A stretch of DNA of 64,000 nt, taken from Harmothoe impar. Taxonomy: Eukaryota; Annelida; Polychaeta; Phyllodocida; Polynoidae. The translations under genes and the position numbers were made by a program. Of the stretch, positions 11,224 through 19,428 are shown one piece after another (positions within the stretch are counted from its first letter, which is position 1; the number at the start of each line of letters is the position of its first letter). The notes under the pieces were generated by a model that was given only the letters and a program-made list of their open reading frames with translations, did no database searches and was not told the origin of the DNA. The stretch is from NCBI GenBank assembly GCA_947462335.1, contig OX381705.1:39363770-39427769 (forward strand), in the 5' to 3' direction.

Positions 11224-12453
11224 ATGCCTGTCTGTGATACATGTAGTCAGGTATACCATGGAAATTGCAAGGAGTGTCCGGTGTGTGCTGTCAACCGCAA
11301 GGCAGAGTTGGAGCGTCAACTCAAGGAGAAGGACGGTGAGATTGATACCTTGAATAGGAGCCTGCTGGAAGGTCCCAATGAGGAACTCAAGAAAAAGATT
11401 AGGCAGCAGGAGGAGGAGATTAATCACCTGTCAAAGGAGCTCCAGGCTGATAATTCAGCATCGGCAGATCCCAATACGGTGGCCTTGGTGGAGGTTACTA
11501 AGGCCCTTCAGCAGACCATCGTCGGTCTCCAGACCTTTATGAAGGAGGTTTTGCATGAGTCCAAGGTCTGTAAGTCGTCGAATGACGAGGACATGCAGTC
11601 CGCCGTGGAGGAGCTGACGTCTGAGCTCAGGAGAGCCAGAATCAAGAAGGGAGAGCCGTCCAGGAGCGCCAGGGCGTGCGGGGGCCAAGATGGCGGCCGT
11701 GGCGTCCCCAGCAACATGCCGGCGCGCAGCACAACGGCGAGTCGGGCGTCCACTGATCGGCAAAGGAGGTCCACCTTTGACGACGACCTGTGGGATGACA
11801 GGGACGACAACATCCTTGTGTCTCTTCTGGAAAAGACACAGAAACGACGGAGTAAGTTTGACATTCTAAAATTCTTACCAGAAGCCGAGAGGAAAAAATC
11901 GAATGCTATTGATTCGGTGGAGAAACTCCTTGTTTTGTTAACCAGTTTGATGGATGAACTAGACGATCTGGGGGACCCTACTAAGGGCCTGAGGATTCAC
12001 CTCAAGTATATAGCCACTATGCATAGCCAGGGTATTTATGACATAAAAGCCCTCATCAGTTATGACCAGGCTATTAGAGATTTGGCAGACAGGGCGGAGG
12101 TGCTGCCGGGGGAGGATCCTTTCCCTGGTATAGACACCGGTCTTTCTAACTGTTATTTGGGCTACGCCGGCACTAGACATGCTAAGTCTGTGGCCGGAGG
12201 GGGTCAGAGCCACTTTGGGGGGAAAGCCCAGGGTGGCAAGGGGGGCCGCCAGGGGGGTAGGGGGAATTTCTCCCAAAAACCAACCTTCACGGGTTGGAAG
12301 AAACTAGCTGCCGAAAAAGGTTGTTGTTTTGCTTTCTGCTGTGGCCGGCCGTGTGATGGCTGTGCCCATCAACACCGCTGTGCCTACTGTAATGCTAGCG
12401 ATCACGGTATGTTAAAATGTAAACAGGGTGACGCGGGGGCTGGTAGCGGCTGA
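11224..12453 (+). CDS. Gag-like protein of the Ngaro-like element
   Basis: 409 codons from an ATG in good context (ACCATGC) to TGA 12451-12453. The N-terminus is a Cys cluster, CDTCSQVYHGNCKECPVC, probably zinc-binding. A long charged coiled coil follows (about residues 25-85, RKAELERQLKEKDGEIDTL), then a basic Arg/Ser/Gly linker and a helical central domain (FDILKFLPEAERKKSN, about 210-300). Next is a Gly/Gln-rich region, and finally a second Cys/His cluster, CCFAFCCGRPCDGCAHQHRCAYC, likely a nucleic-acid-binding finger. Its role would be packaging the element RNA. The stop codon is followed in the same frame by pol, so a Gag-Pol fusion by readthrough is plausible. Confidence 0.8.
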   Translation: MPVCDTCSQVYHGNCKECPVCAVNRKAELERQLKEKDGEIDTLNRSLLEGPNEELKKKIRQQEEEINHLSKELQADNSASADPNTVALVEVTKALQQTIVGLQTFMKEVLHESKVCKSSNDEDMQSAVEELTSELRRARIKKGEPSRSARACGGQDGGRGVPSNMPARSTTASRASTDRQRRSTFDDDLWDDRDDNILVSLLEKTQKRRSKFDILKFLPEAERKKSNAIDSVEKLLVLLTSLMDELDDLGDPTKGLRIHLKYIATMHSQGIYDIKALISYDQAIRDLADRAEVLPGEDPFPGIDTGLSNCYLGYAGTRHAKSVAGGGQSHFGGKAQGGKGGRQGGRGNFSQKPTFTGWKKLAAEKGCCFAFCCGRPCDGCAHQHRCAYCNASDHGMLKCKQGDAGAGSG

Positions 12454-12456
12454 CTA
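12451..12456 (+). promoter_or_regulatory. Candidate stop-codon readthrough site TGA-CTA between gag and pol
   Basis: The gag stop TGA is followed directly by CTA, and the same frame stays open without a stop to 13107. UGA followed by CUA is the best known leaky stop context in animal and viral mRNAs. Gag and Pol share the frame here, so readthrough would give a fusion directly. Not tested. Confidence 0.55.
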
Positions 12457-14659
12457 CCTGGTGTACCTGTAATGGGGGGATTGTCTACCACACCTGTAAC
12501 AGTTGTAGAATCTAATTGCAAGTCTGGTAGCTCATGTAATCCTGTACAAGTTGATTGTGTGTCGGTAAACCTGACAAACTGTGAAAATCAGGCTCGGCCT
12601 GTCGTCGGCCAAGGTCAAGGTCGCTGCCGTTCAAAGGAACGTGTTGTCGTAAAATCTGTCGATGTAAATAACAGTGTTATTTATGATTCAGTGAATCCTA
12701 ACGTTGATAGTTCTGAATGTATTCTTCTTGATAATATTAATGATGTTGAGGATCCCATTGTAAATGTGGGCTTGCCGGGAATTACGAATGAGAATTTGCG
12801 GCAAACCAACATCCGGGTCTTTAAAAGTCAAAATGGCTACGGCGAGGTCGAAATCATCATGGGCGACGATGATGACTGGGAGGATTTACCAGAATTCGTG
12901 GGAATTACCAAATCTGTGAGTATATGCACAGCTTTCGCTAAAATGTACAACTGTGGGGTCCCAGTATACTGTGTTGAGGTAGCCCCAGGGTCATTTATAC
13001 CGGTTTTTCACCATTGTATACATGGCCGGTATGTGTCAGTGTGTTTACATCCTACAAGGCTCTGTCAGTCAACTCAAGCCTTGCCAAGTCGCGGGCTATG
13101 TTTGTAAATTTGATTGTGTTACCGAGCAAGATTTGTATGTGCTTACGGGCGTATGTAGGGGATTCCCCATTGTTGACAAGGGTTGTGATTCAGCATATTA
13201 TTGTGAAAATTACGCCTCTCTGACTAAGGGTACTTTTCAGGAGGAGATGACAGGGAAAATCAAGAATGAATTGTTGAGTGGTAAAGTACGTCAAGTGGTC
13301 CAAAGGCCAAGGTGTGTCCATTCACTGGGGGGTGTTGTCAAAACTGATGGGTCACTAAGGCCTATTACTGATTGTTCATCCCCGGAGGACATTAATATCA
13401 ACTTATACATGGACGACACTTGTAAGAAATTCAGGTACAATTCCATTGACAATGTTGTTGACGTGCTGGAGGCGAATGATTTTTGTGCTGTCACTGATAT
13501 TTCTGCTGCCTATCGCTCTCTGTGTGTACTCCCGGCTCACCGTAAATTCCAAGGTTTCAAATGGGACTTGGGAGAGGGGGACGTCTGGTTTAATGATCTA
13601 TGTTTGTGTTTTGGCTTGAAGTGTGCGCCATGGATTTTCACCCAAGTATCAGACTTCATTGTGAAATGTGCAAAATTTGAAGGTGTTCCGAGGTGTATCA
13701 ATTATCTTGATGACTACATAGTCATTGACAATAGTGAGTCATCATGTGGTATGGCACAGGAGGTCCTCCATATGGTCTTAAAAAGACTGGGATTCAAAAT
13801 CGCCGACAAAAAAGTGATTGCCCCCTCCCAAGTAGTCACATATTTGGGCATTGTGAGTGACTCTGTGAACATGACTCTATCTCTGGGGGAAGGTAAACTT
13901 CAGCGTGTGATTGATTGTGTGACGTCATTGAAGGACAAGAGGTGGTGTTCCAGGAAGTTGCTGGAGCAAACAGCCGGCCTCTTAGCGCACTGCGCCACGG
14001 TTGTCCGTGGTGGTAGAACCTACACAAGACGGATCTACAATCTACTCAGGGACACCCACTCAGACTGCAAGAGAATCAATCTAGGGGAGCTTGCTAGATT
14101 GGATCTAAGCTGGTGGGCTACATTTATCATGATATTTAACGGTAAAGCCCGAATGTTCTCTCAGGACTGTGAAATTGTTACCCTCACCACTGATGCATCT
14201 TCTTCTTCAGGGTTTGGGGGTCATTCTGAGACTGACTTCTTCTGGGGTTTCTGGGGAGACCATGAACCCCGGTGCCCTCATCAAGCCAAGGCACCCACTG
14301 AACCAGTGTTCAGGGACAACATTAATGTGGGTGAACTGTGGCCAGTGTTGGTGGCGCTCCACCGCTGCTGTTTACTATGGAGAAATTGCGTGGTGGAGGT
14401 GGTCACAGACAACACCCAAGTGTACCATGCACTCAGGACAGGTAGGGGCTTAAACCCCACCACAATGTGCTGGTTGAGAGAGATATTTTGGACCACTTCT
14501 CTATTCAATATTCATATTCGCCCTTCTTGGATTAGATCAGAAGACAACCTGCTAGCCGACTGTCTATCCCGGTTGCATAATAGTGACTCTATAATTGTGT
14601 GCTCTGACCAAATCCTGGATTTTGATCTATGTTGCAGGCCTCTCCTTACTGGAGGATGA
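12454..14659 (+). CDS. Reverse transcriptase-RNase H of the Ngaro-like element (one frame change)
   Basis: The first part (12454-13107, first ATG 12472) is in gag's frame and has no recognised domain. Its tail, PGSFIPVFHHCIHG, appears to join text that continues one base over, in the frame open from 12983 to 14659. The second part holds a full RT: VTDISAAYRSL (first Asp), CFGLKCAPWIFTQ, INYLDDYIVI (YLDD catalytic pair) and VTYLGIV. A full RNase H follows: LTTDASSSSGFGGH, NVGELWPVLVAL, VVTDNTQVYHAL and WIRSEDNLLADCLSRL, with all four acidic residues. The frame 1 to frame 2 step is either a recent indel, a sequence error or a programmed shift. The end overlaps the recombinase frame. Confidence 0.88.
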
Positions 14660-15557
14660 GTGGGCCAAGCTGAGGGCCATGTGTTGGGCCGAGAACACTG
14701 TCAAGACAAAGAAGTCACAGTGGAGACGATATCTCAAGTTCTGTACTAGTTATGATTTAATACCACTCCCAACTACCCCGGTAGTGGTCTGCCTGTATAT
14801 CACCGAACTGACCAGGACAGTGTCTTATCTGACCATAGCCCAGTACATATCTGGTGTCTGGTCTCTACATAAATATCTGGGATATGGATACCCGGAACCC
14901 ACTACATTCATCATTCACTCCACTTTGCAAGGGGCGAAGCGTCTGTTGGGGGCGTCAACCAATCCTGCGCTCCCCTTGTCGCCACAGGACCTAGTGGCAA
15001 TTTATTACACTTTGGACATGGACTCACCTATAGACAGGAAATTCTGGGCAGCCCTGGTGTTATCGTTCAGGTGCCTGCTGCGGGTTAGCCATCTGGTCAG
15101 CTCTCCTCATCAATTACGTGTTAGTGACATTCAATTCTCTCCGGATGGGTTTGATCTGGTGATGCGCAGTTCAAAAACCATCCAGTTTCAGCAAAGAGTC
15201 AATAGGATTCCTGTAGTAGAATCACCGGGCAGCGTCTTGTGCCCTGTCAGATTCGTAAAAGACTATATTGCAGACTCTGGACGGGAAGGTCATCAGTCCT
15301 TGTTTGCATTTTCATATGCTAAGTACAATGCAAAACTCCAACGTGCCTGCAAATCCGTTGGACTGGTGGGTCATTATTCCACCCACAGCGTCAGGAGGGG
15401 GTCAGCTTCATACCTGGCTACCTTCCTTCCCCTTCATGACGTCAAGAGCTATGGGGATTGGCGTAGCTGGTCAGTCCTCCTCTACCTGTCGGACACATAT
15501 TCTTCAAGGAAAATCAAGGACACCTCTGTGGCTAGTCATCTAGCGTCATTTGTTTGA
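14595..15557 (+). CDS. Tyrosine recombinase of the Ngaro-like element
   Basis: The open frame overlaps the end of RT-RNase H by at least 65 bases. The first ATG in frame is at 14679, just before the conserved-looking ENTVKTKKSQWRRYLKFC core-binding segment, so the start is 14679 or a frame shift from Pol. Catalytic residues are all present: Arg in FRCLLRVSHL (about 15070-15100), the H-x-x-R box in HSVRRGSASYL (about 15381), and the nucleophile Tyr in GDWRSWSVLLYLSD (about 15455-15495). It would recombine the circular cDNA into the genome. It ends 45 bp before repeat B1. It looks intact. Confidence 0.9.
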   Translation: MCALTKSWILIYVAGLSLLEDEWAKLRAMCWAENTVKTKKSQWRRYLKFCTSYDLIPLPTTPVVVCLYITELTRTVSYLTIAQYISGVWSLHKYLGYGYPEPTTFIIHSTLQGAKRLLGASTNPALPLSPQDLVAIYYTLDMDSPIDRKFWAALVLSFRCLLRVSHLVSSPHQLRVSDIQFSPDGFDLVMRSSKTIQFQQRVNRIPVVESPGSVLCPVRFVKDYIADSGREGHQSLFAFSYAKYNAKLQRACKSVGLVGHYSTHSVRRGSASYLATFLPLHDVKSYGDWRSWSVLLYLSDTYSSRKIKDTSVASHLASFV

Positions 15558-15602
15558 TTATGAACTACCGGTATTGTGGGCAAATGTTGTTTTTGGCTCT
15601 TG

Positions 15603-15859
15603 GCCTCCCTACATCAAATATATTCTCTCGTGGGGCCTAGGGCAAATGTATGACTGTGTCACTCGCTTGTTGGATCATCAGAATATGTGCATTATATTGT
15701 CGGCACAATATAAGGATATATTTTAAGAGACAGACTATAGCCTCATGCTTCCACTATCCGCCGCCAGGTGGACCCACACATATATATACCCACTGGAGTC
15801 GACCGCGGCTTCAGACGCCATGTTGTAATCATCAGGAACACTACCTGTGATTTTTTTTT
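15603..15859 (+). repeat. Fused split direct repeats B1 and A2
   Basis: B1 is 15603-15686 (84 bp, GCCTCCCTACATC to CAGAATAT) and A2 is 15687-15859 (173 bp). They abut with no spacer, as expected when a circular copy recombines at the A/B junction. A2 repeats the tract at 10999-11171 exactly. Confidence 0.93.
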
Positions 15860-15929
15860 ATATATGTTTGATTTGTTTGATTATCTACGTTTGTGTTTTC
15901 CCACTTCACTTTGTTATTATGAATAAAGT

Positions 15930-16013
15930 GCCTCCCTACATCAAATATATTCTCTCGTGGGGCCTAGGGCAAATGTATGACTGTGTCACTCGCTTGTTGG
16001 ATCATCAGAATAT
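15930..16013 (+). repeat. Split direct repeat B2, right end of the Ngaro-like element
   Basis: 84 bp, the same as B1 at 15603-15686 as far as I can read. AATAAA at about 15922-15927, just upstream, may be the poly(A) signal of the element transcript. Confidence 0.92.
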
Positions 16014-16933
16014 ACAATGATAATGTTTTTTTTCAATCTAATTTTCAATGGATCCAAAGTACCATTGTAATTATGTTTATTTTTGGGGGGATATATTTTC
16101 TTCATTTGTGATAGCCTCAGATGCCAACATGAAAGTTGCCCTATATTCATAATTTTGGTTAAATTTTTTTTTTTAATTCCTCAAATATTTTTTTGTGAAA
16201 TATTGAATTTGAAAGAATAAAAAGAGTAGATGGCCCTATTATCGGCAGTTTAAGGTGAAAATTTCCAGTCACATGTTTATTTTTTCTTGTAGGCCTTATT
16301 ACAGGGTCTCTGCAGGGAGAGTGGTCATTTTCGCTATTTTTTCACTTTATTGTCGTACCTTGCTGTGTTTTTTAAGGGCCCTGTCATTAAATCCTACGAG
16401 CTATTTTAGGCTTGTATTATCGGCAACTGGCTTCTATTATCAACACCCGACTCCCATAACTAAGAAGAAGACCCTAATTATGTATATTTGGCCATTGATA
16501 TCAATATTTATTTCATGGTGAATACGGACTGTCTCTATGGGGTCGCCATGGGGTCGCTACGCTACCGAGGGTCACGTGACCCGCGCGAAATTCAAAATGG
16601 CGGCACCAAGGAAGTAAACAAACACCGCTGAAGTAAGAAAACATCGCGGAAGTAAACAAACATGGATTGTGTATCTATTTTAGACTGAAATACCCTGAAA
16701 TAAATACAGAGCGGCACTTGAAAGTGGCCTCTTCAGTGGTTATTGCACTCAAGCTGCCTGTCCTGTATTTCACTAGGCCTGCGGCCAGCGTAAAATACAG
16801 GACAGGCAGCTCTCGAACATCGTACATGTGGAGGGCACTGACCAATCACAGCTCCCGTATGTCCCACCGTCGCCAATGAGGGCCAACGTAACAATGGTAC
16901 GCGGCAGACTCTGGGTCCAGGAACGACTGCTAA
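16014..16933. other. Unassigned AT-rich sequence with a hairpin
   Basis: No gene is recognised. A perfect 19-bp inverted repeat (AGCTGCCTGTCCTGTATTT, 16752-16770, and its complement 16793-16811) flanks a 22-bp loop and may be a small MITE core. Frames at 16255 and 16667 show no domain. Confidence 0.45.
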
Positions 16934-16952
16934 CCCAGCAAACACGCCTTTA

Positions 16953-17420
16953 GGTGTCACGGTACTAATTGGCACAGTGATGTTCTAATATTTTCCTCTT
17001 TTTCACTATCAAGTGGCTCCAAATGTGGTTCAAAATTTGATGGCGTTCATAAATGACGCCTTAAACAAAAGCTGACGTCATTTCCCATCTTTTAAAAATG
17101 TCCGTCATTAGGGGAGTCAGATTAGATTTTGCGCTAGTTGCCATGGAAAAAGCATAGTCTGAATATGATCAATTTTTCACGTGCCGCACCGATCTGTGAC
17201 CTTGACTTTGACCTCAAAGCGTGACCCTTGGTTACCATGGATACCAAAAACTTTTTAAAACTTTTTTTAAACCAAGCATTGCCCATCTTCTGGTATGCCT
17301 ATTATTACTCCCAGTCAAAAATAAGGTCTCCTAGCACTGATTATATCCACTAGAATTCCGTTTTTAGTAGGGACTATTTGGCTGTCCTAGGTTTCCTGGG
17401 CGGATTAGTACCGTGACACC
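16953..17420. mobile_element. MITE, GGTGTCACGG family, copy 1
   Basis: 468 bp with ends GGTGTCACGGTACTAAT and ATTAGTACCGTGACACC. TTTA occurs on both sides as a possible 4-bp target duplication (16949-16952, 17421-17424). Copy 2 is at 57700-58166, and a partial copy lies near 56852-56962. No ORF. Confidence 0.85.
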
Positions 17421-17597
17421 TTTAGCAGGCCGGTGCTGGCCCAATGCTGGCAATGGTACTGAGCCAGTGCCAGCAATACCGTTCTGGCCCAGTAAAAAGT
17501 GAAAACAGGTGCAGCATCGGGCCAGTACATGCCGTAACCGGCCCAGTACTAGGCCTCTACCGGGCCAGTACTGGGCCAATACTGGCCTGGTACTGTA

Positions 17598-17757
17598 TGT
17601 TATGTATGTACCTGCATGTGTGGTGCCTGTGCTGGTCAGATCATGACTGGCTGTTTTCTGACAAGTTACTTCCGGTTACGACTTCCGGTTACAACTTCCG
17701 GTTACGACTTCCTGTTACGACTTCCGGTTACGTTACGGATTCCGGTCCATATACAAC
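17598..17757 (-). repeat. 3' LTR of element A
   Basis: 160 bp between TGTTATGTATG and CATATACAACA. It contains about five copies of a 12-bp unit of the type CTTCCGGTTACG; the partner LTR at 44679-44813 has about three, which explains the length difference. Outside these repeats the two LTRs differ at several bases, so the insertion is not recent. Confidence 0.85.
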
Positions 17758-17850
17758 ATCTCCCCTTTTTTCCTTTTCTATCTCTTTTTTCCATCTTCTT
17801 TTTTCTCTCTCCTTTTTTCTTTTTTTTTCTTTCCATAGCACTATGTAAAC
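17758..17850 (-). promoter_or_regulatory. Polypurine tract region of element A
   Basis: Read on the minus strand this is a long purine-rich stretch (AAAGAAAAAAAGG... ending AAAAAGGGGAGA) that abuts the 3' LTR. That is the expected position of the plus-strand primer in reverse transcription. The small Lys/Glu-rich frames here are only the purine tract translated. Confidence 0.7.
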
Positions 17851-17943
17851 AAATGAGTGTTTTAATTGGTGACTTCTCTCGTCTAAACTGTACAAACTCA
17901 AAAAACAAACAAAACGATAAAATCTTTTCGTGCTCATCTGCAC

Positions 17944-18462
17944 TTATAGATCCATCTGGACCGTGGGTTTTAAGAGTCTTCCCCTGCTGCGCCGTTTTTC
18001 CGGTTTTGGCTCCGGGGTTTTTACTTTTGGCACCTCTTTTACTTTTGGGACTCTTTTCGCTTGCGTATTTGGCAACCTTTTCTTCGGAGACTCTCTTGGA
18101 GCCTCTTCTGTAGGCATTTCTGGAGTTCTCATTGTAGGCACTTCTGGAGTCCTTACTGTAGGTATTTCCGGTGTAGGTATCTCTGGAGCTACCATAGTAG
18201 GTATTTCGGGCGTTTTCATTGATACCACATCATTCGCTGCTCTCACTAGTGCCTTTTCTGATGTTTTCATTGGCGCAACATCATTTGCACTTCTCTCACT
18301 TGTCATGCTAGGCAATTTCACATTGGCCTCCCATGTTGACAACCGTAGATTCCTTCGGTTTCGTCGATAGTTCTTCCCTTCACACTCTACCACATATGAT
18401 CTTGGAGTGCTGTGCTTCTCAAGCACAACCGCCGGTCGCCATTTCTTGCCTTGCCAAGGTTC
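17944..18462 (-). pseudogene. Integrase C-terminal part of element A, severed by element B
   Basis: Beginning at the junction with the element B LTR, the minus strand reads EPWQGKKWRPAVVLEKH, STPRSYVVECEGKNYRRNRR and NLRLS, the GPF/GPY-like chromodomain-proximal tail of gypsy integrases. After it comes an unusual repetitive tail of Pro-Thr-Glu units (MKTPEIPTMVAPEIP, VRTPEVPTMRTPEMP) and a basic end. The apparent start inside the LTR (18510) is an artefact of the insertion. It continues the frame interrupted at 35469. Confidence 0.8.
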
Positions 18463-19128
18463 TGTCAGGTATGACCGGCGTGCCCGGCGCTGCGGGCGCC
18501 CGCGTTCCAAGCCGACGGCGGCAGACGCTACTGCTGTCGTCGGCCCACGCAGGCGCGCGCCGGTCCGCCGCCCACACCGGCGCCGAGCGCATTAGATAGG
18601 GGTGTATTGTTCTCTGCCAGAGAGAACGACAATTGTATTGTACTATGCCTGAGAGAACGCCAATTGTATTGCCCTCTTCCACATGCCCATAGGGGAGTAG
18701 TGTTAACTGACACTAACATGTGGATGCCAACTAAGATGCCATGCTGGTGGCCTGCCCACCATAAAAGGGGTCAGGTCCCAGCACTGGGCATCTCCATCCT
18801 CACTCTACACATGGACTCCACTGAGCAAGGACCTCTCCACTGACTGAGAACAAGGCTATAGGCTATGCCCTACTAGGCCCAACTATCAGACATGGTGTAG
18901 AACCCCCTTGGCTCTAGTCCATTACTTGACCTCAGGGTTCTTAGGTATATTTACCAAGACCTATACTATTGTGTGGATAGGTGTAACTGAGTGGAACCTG
19001 CTTGTACTTACTGTACTGTTGCTGTCAACTTGTAATAAATACCAACTATACTACAAGACCTCAAGACTTAGTCAACTTATAGCTCATATTAAAGGAGTCT
19101 CCCATCTAAGGGGATTCCTCGTATGACA
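18463..19128 (+). repeat. 5' LTR of element B
   Basis: 666 bp, TGTCAGG to ATGACA. The first 130 bp are very GC-rich. A direct repeat GAGAGAACGMCAATTGTATTG occurs twice (about 18620 and 18651), perhaps an enhancer. A TATA-like element is at 18760 and AATAAA at 19034-19039, giving a U3-R-U5 order. Small frames read across it are LTR shadows. Confidence 0.92.
18760..18770 (+). promoter_or_regulatory. TATA-like box of the element B 5' LTR
   Basis: CATAAAAGGGG lies about 270 bp upstream of the LTR poly(A) signal AATAAA (19034-19039) and is conserved in the 3' LTR at 35100-35110. It is the best core promoter candidate for the genomic RNA. Confidence 0.55.
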
Positions 19129-19131
19129 AAG

Positions 19132-19149
19132 TGGTGGAGAAGTCTCAAC
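19132..19149 (+). promoter_or_regulatory. Candidate primer-binding site of element B
   Basis: TGGTGGAGAAGTCTCAAC starts three bases after the LTR. TGG is the usual first triplet, pairing with a tRNA CCA end. I cannot name the tRNA with confidence. Confidence 0.4.
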
Positions 19150-19419
19150 AAGATCCCACAAGCTGGCAACACAGACTACCAAGACTCACCTCCGCAGCAA
19201 AGGACCAGCTACCCCTGGATCTCTACCCAGCAGGAGGGGGAGACCCAGCTCCAAGGAGTCATCCAGGAGCTCCACTCCAACACCCTCAGCTTCACCACAC
19301 CACACCACTCAAGAGAGTGACTTCCAAGGCAAGCTTCACCTGGACACCCTAGCTGCCCTGGACGGTATCCAGGACACACAGAGTGACTTGTTCTCAAACG
19401 GTCAGCATACCCCAGGATC

Positions 19420-19428
19420 AGGTATGAG
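19420..19428 (+). promoter_or_regulatory. Candidate major splice donor across the gag start codon
   Basis: AG|GTATGAGT is close to the consensus donor AG|GTRAGT. The gag start ATG (19424) lies inside the intron side of it. Splicing from here to the acceptor at 29833-29834 would remove the gag ATG and bring the leader to within two bases of the env ATG. Confidence 0.6.

Larger units (their letters stand above)
10999..16013 (+). mobile_element. Ngaro-like retrotransposon with split direct repeats, near-complete and young
   Basis: The terminal layout is A1 (10999-11171), ORFs, B1 (15603-15686), A2 (15687-15859), B2 (15930-16013). B1 abuts A2 directly, and both repeat pairs look identical. This A1...B1A2...B2 layout is known for Ngaro and PAT retrotransposons, which integrate through a circular intermediate with a tyrosine recombinase. 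Gag, RT-RNase H and recombinase follow in frames 1, 1/2 and 3. Repeat identity implies recent insertion. Open questions are an in-frame TGA between Gag and Pol and one frame change in early Pol. Confidence 0.92.

Noticed and set aside
17944..18510. A 188-codon minus ORF that looks like a new gene with Pro-Thr repeats
   Set aside because: It is the C-terminal part of the element A integrase; its apparent start lies in the inserted LTR.
18333..18843. Several frames of 60-90 codons in the element B LTR, repeated near 34700-35183
   Set aside because: They recur because the LTRs are duplicates; GC-rich LTR sequence, no coding signal.
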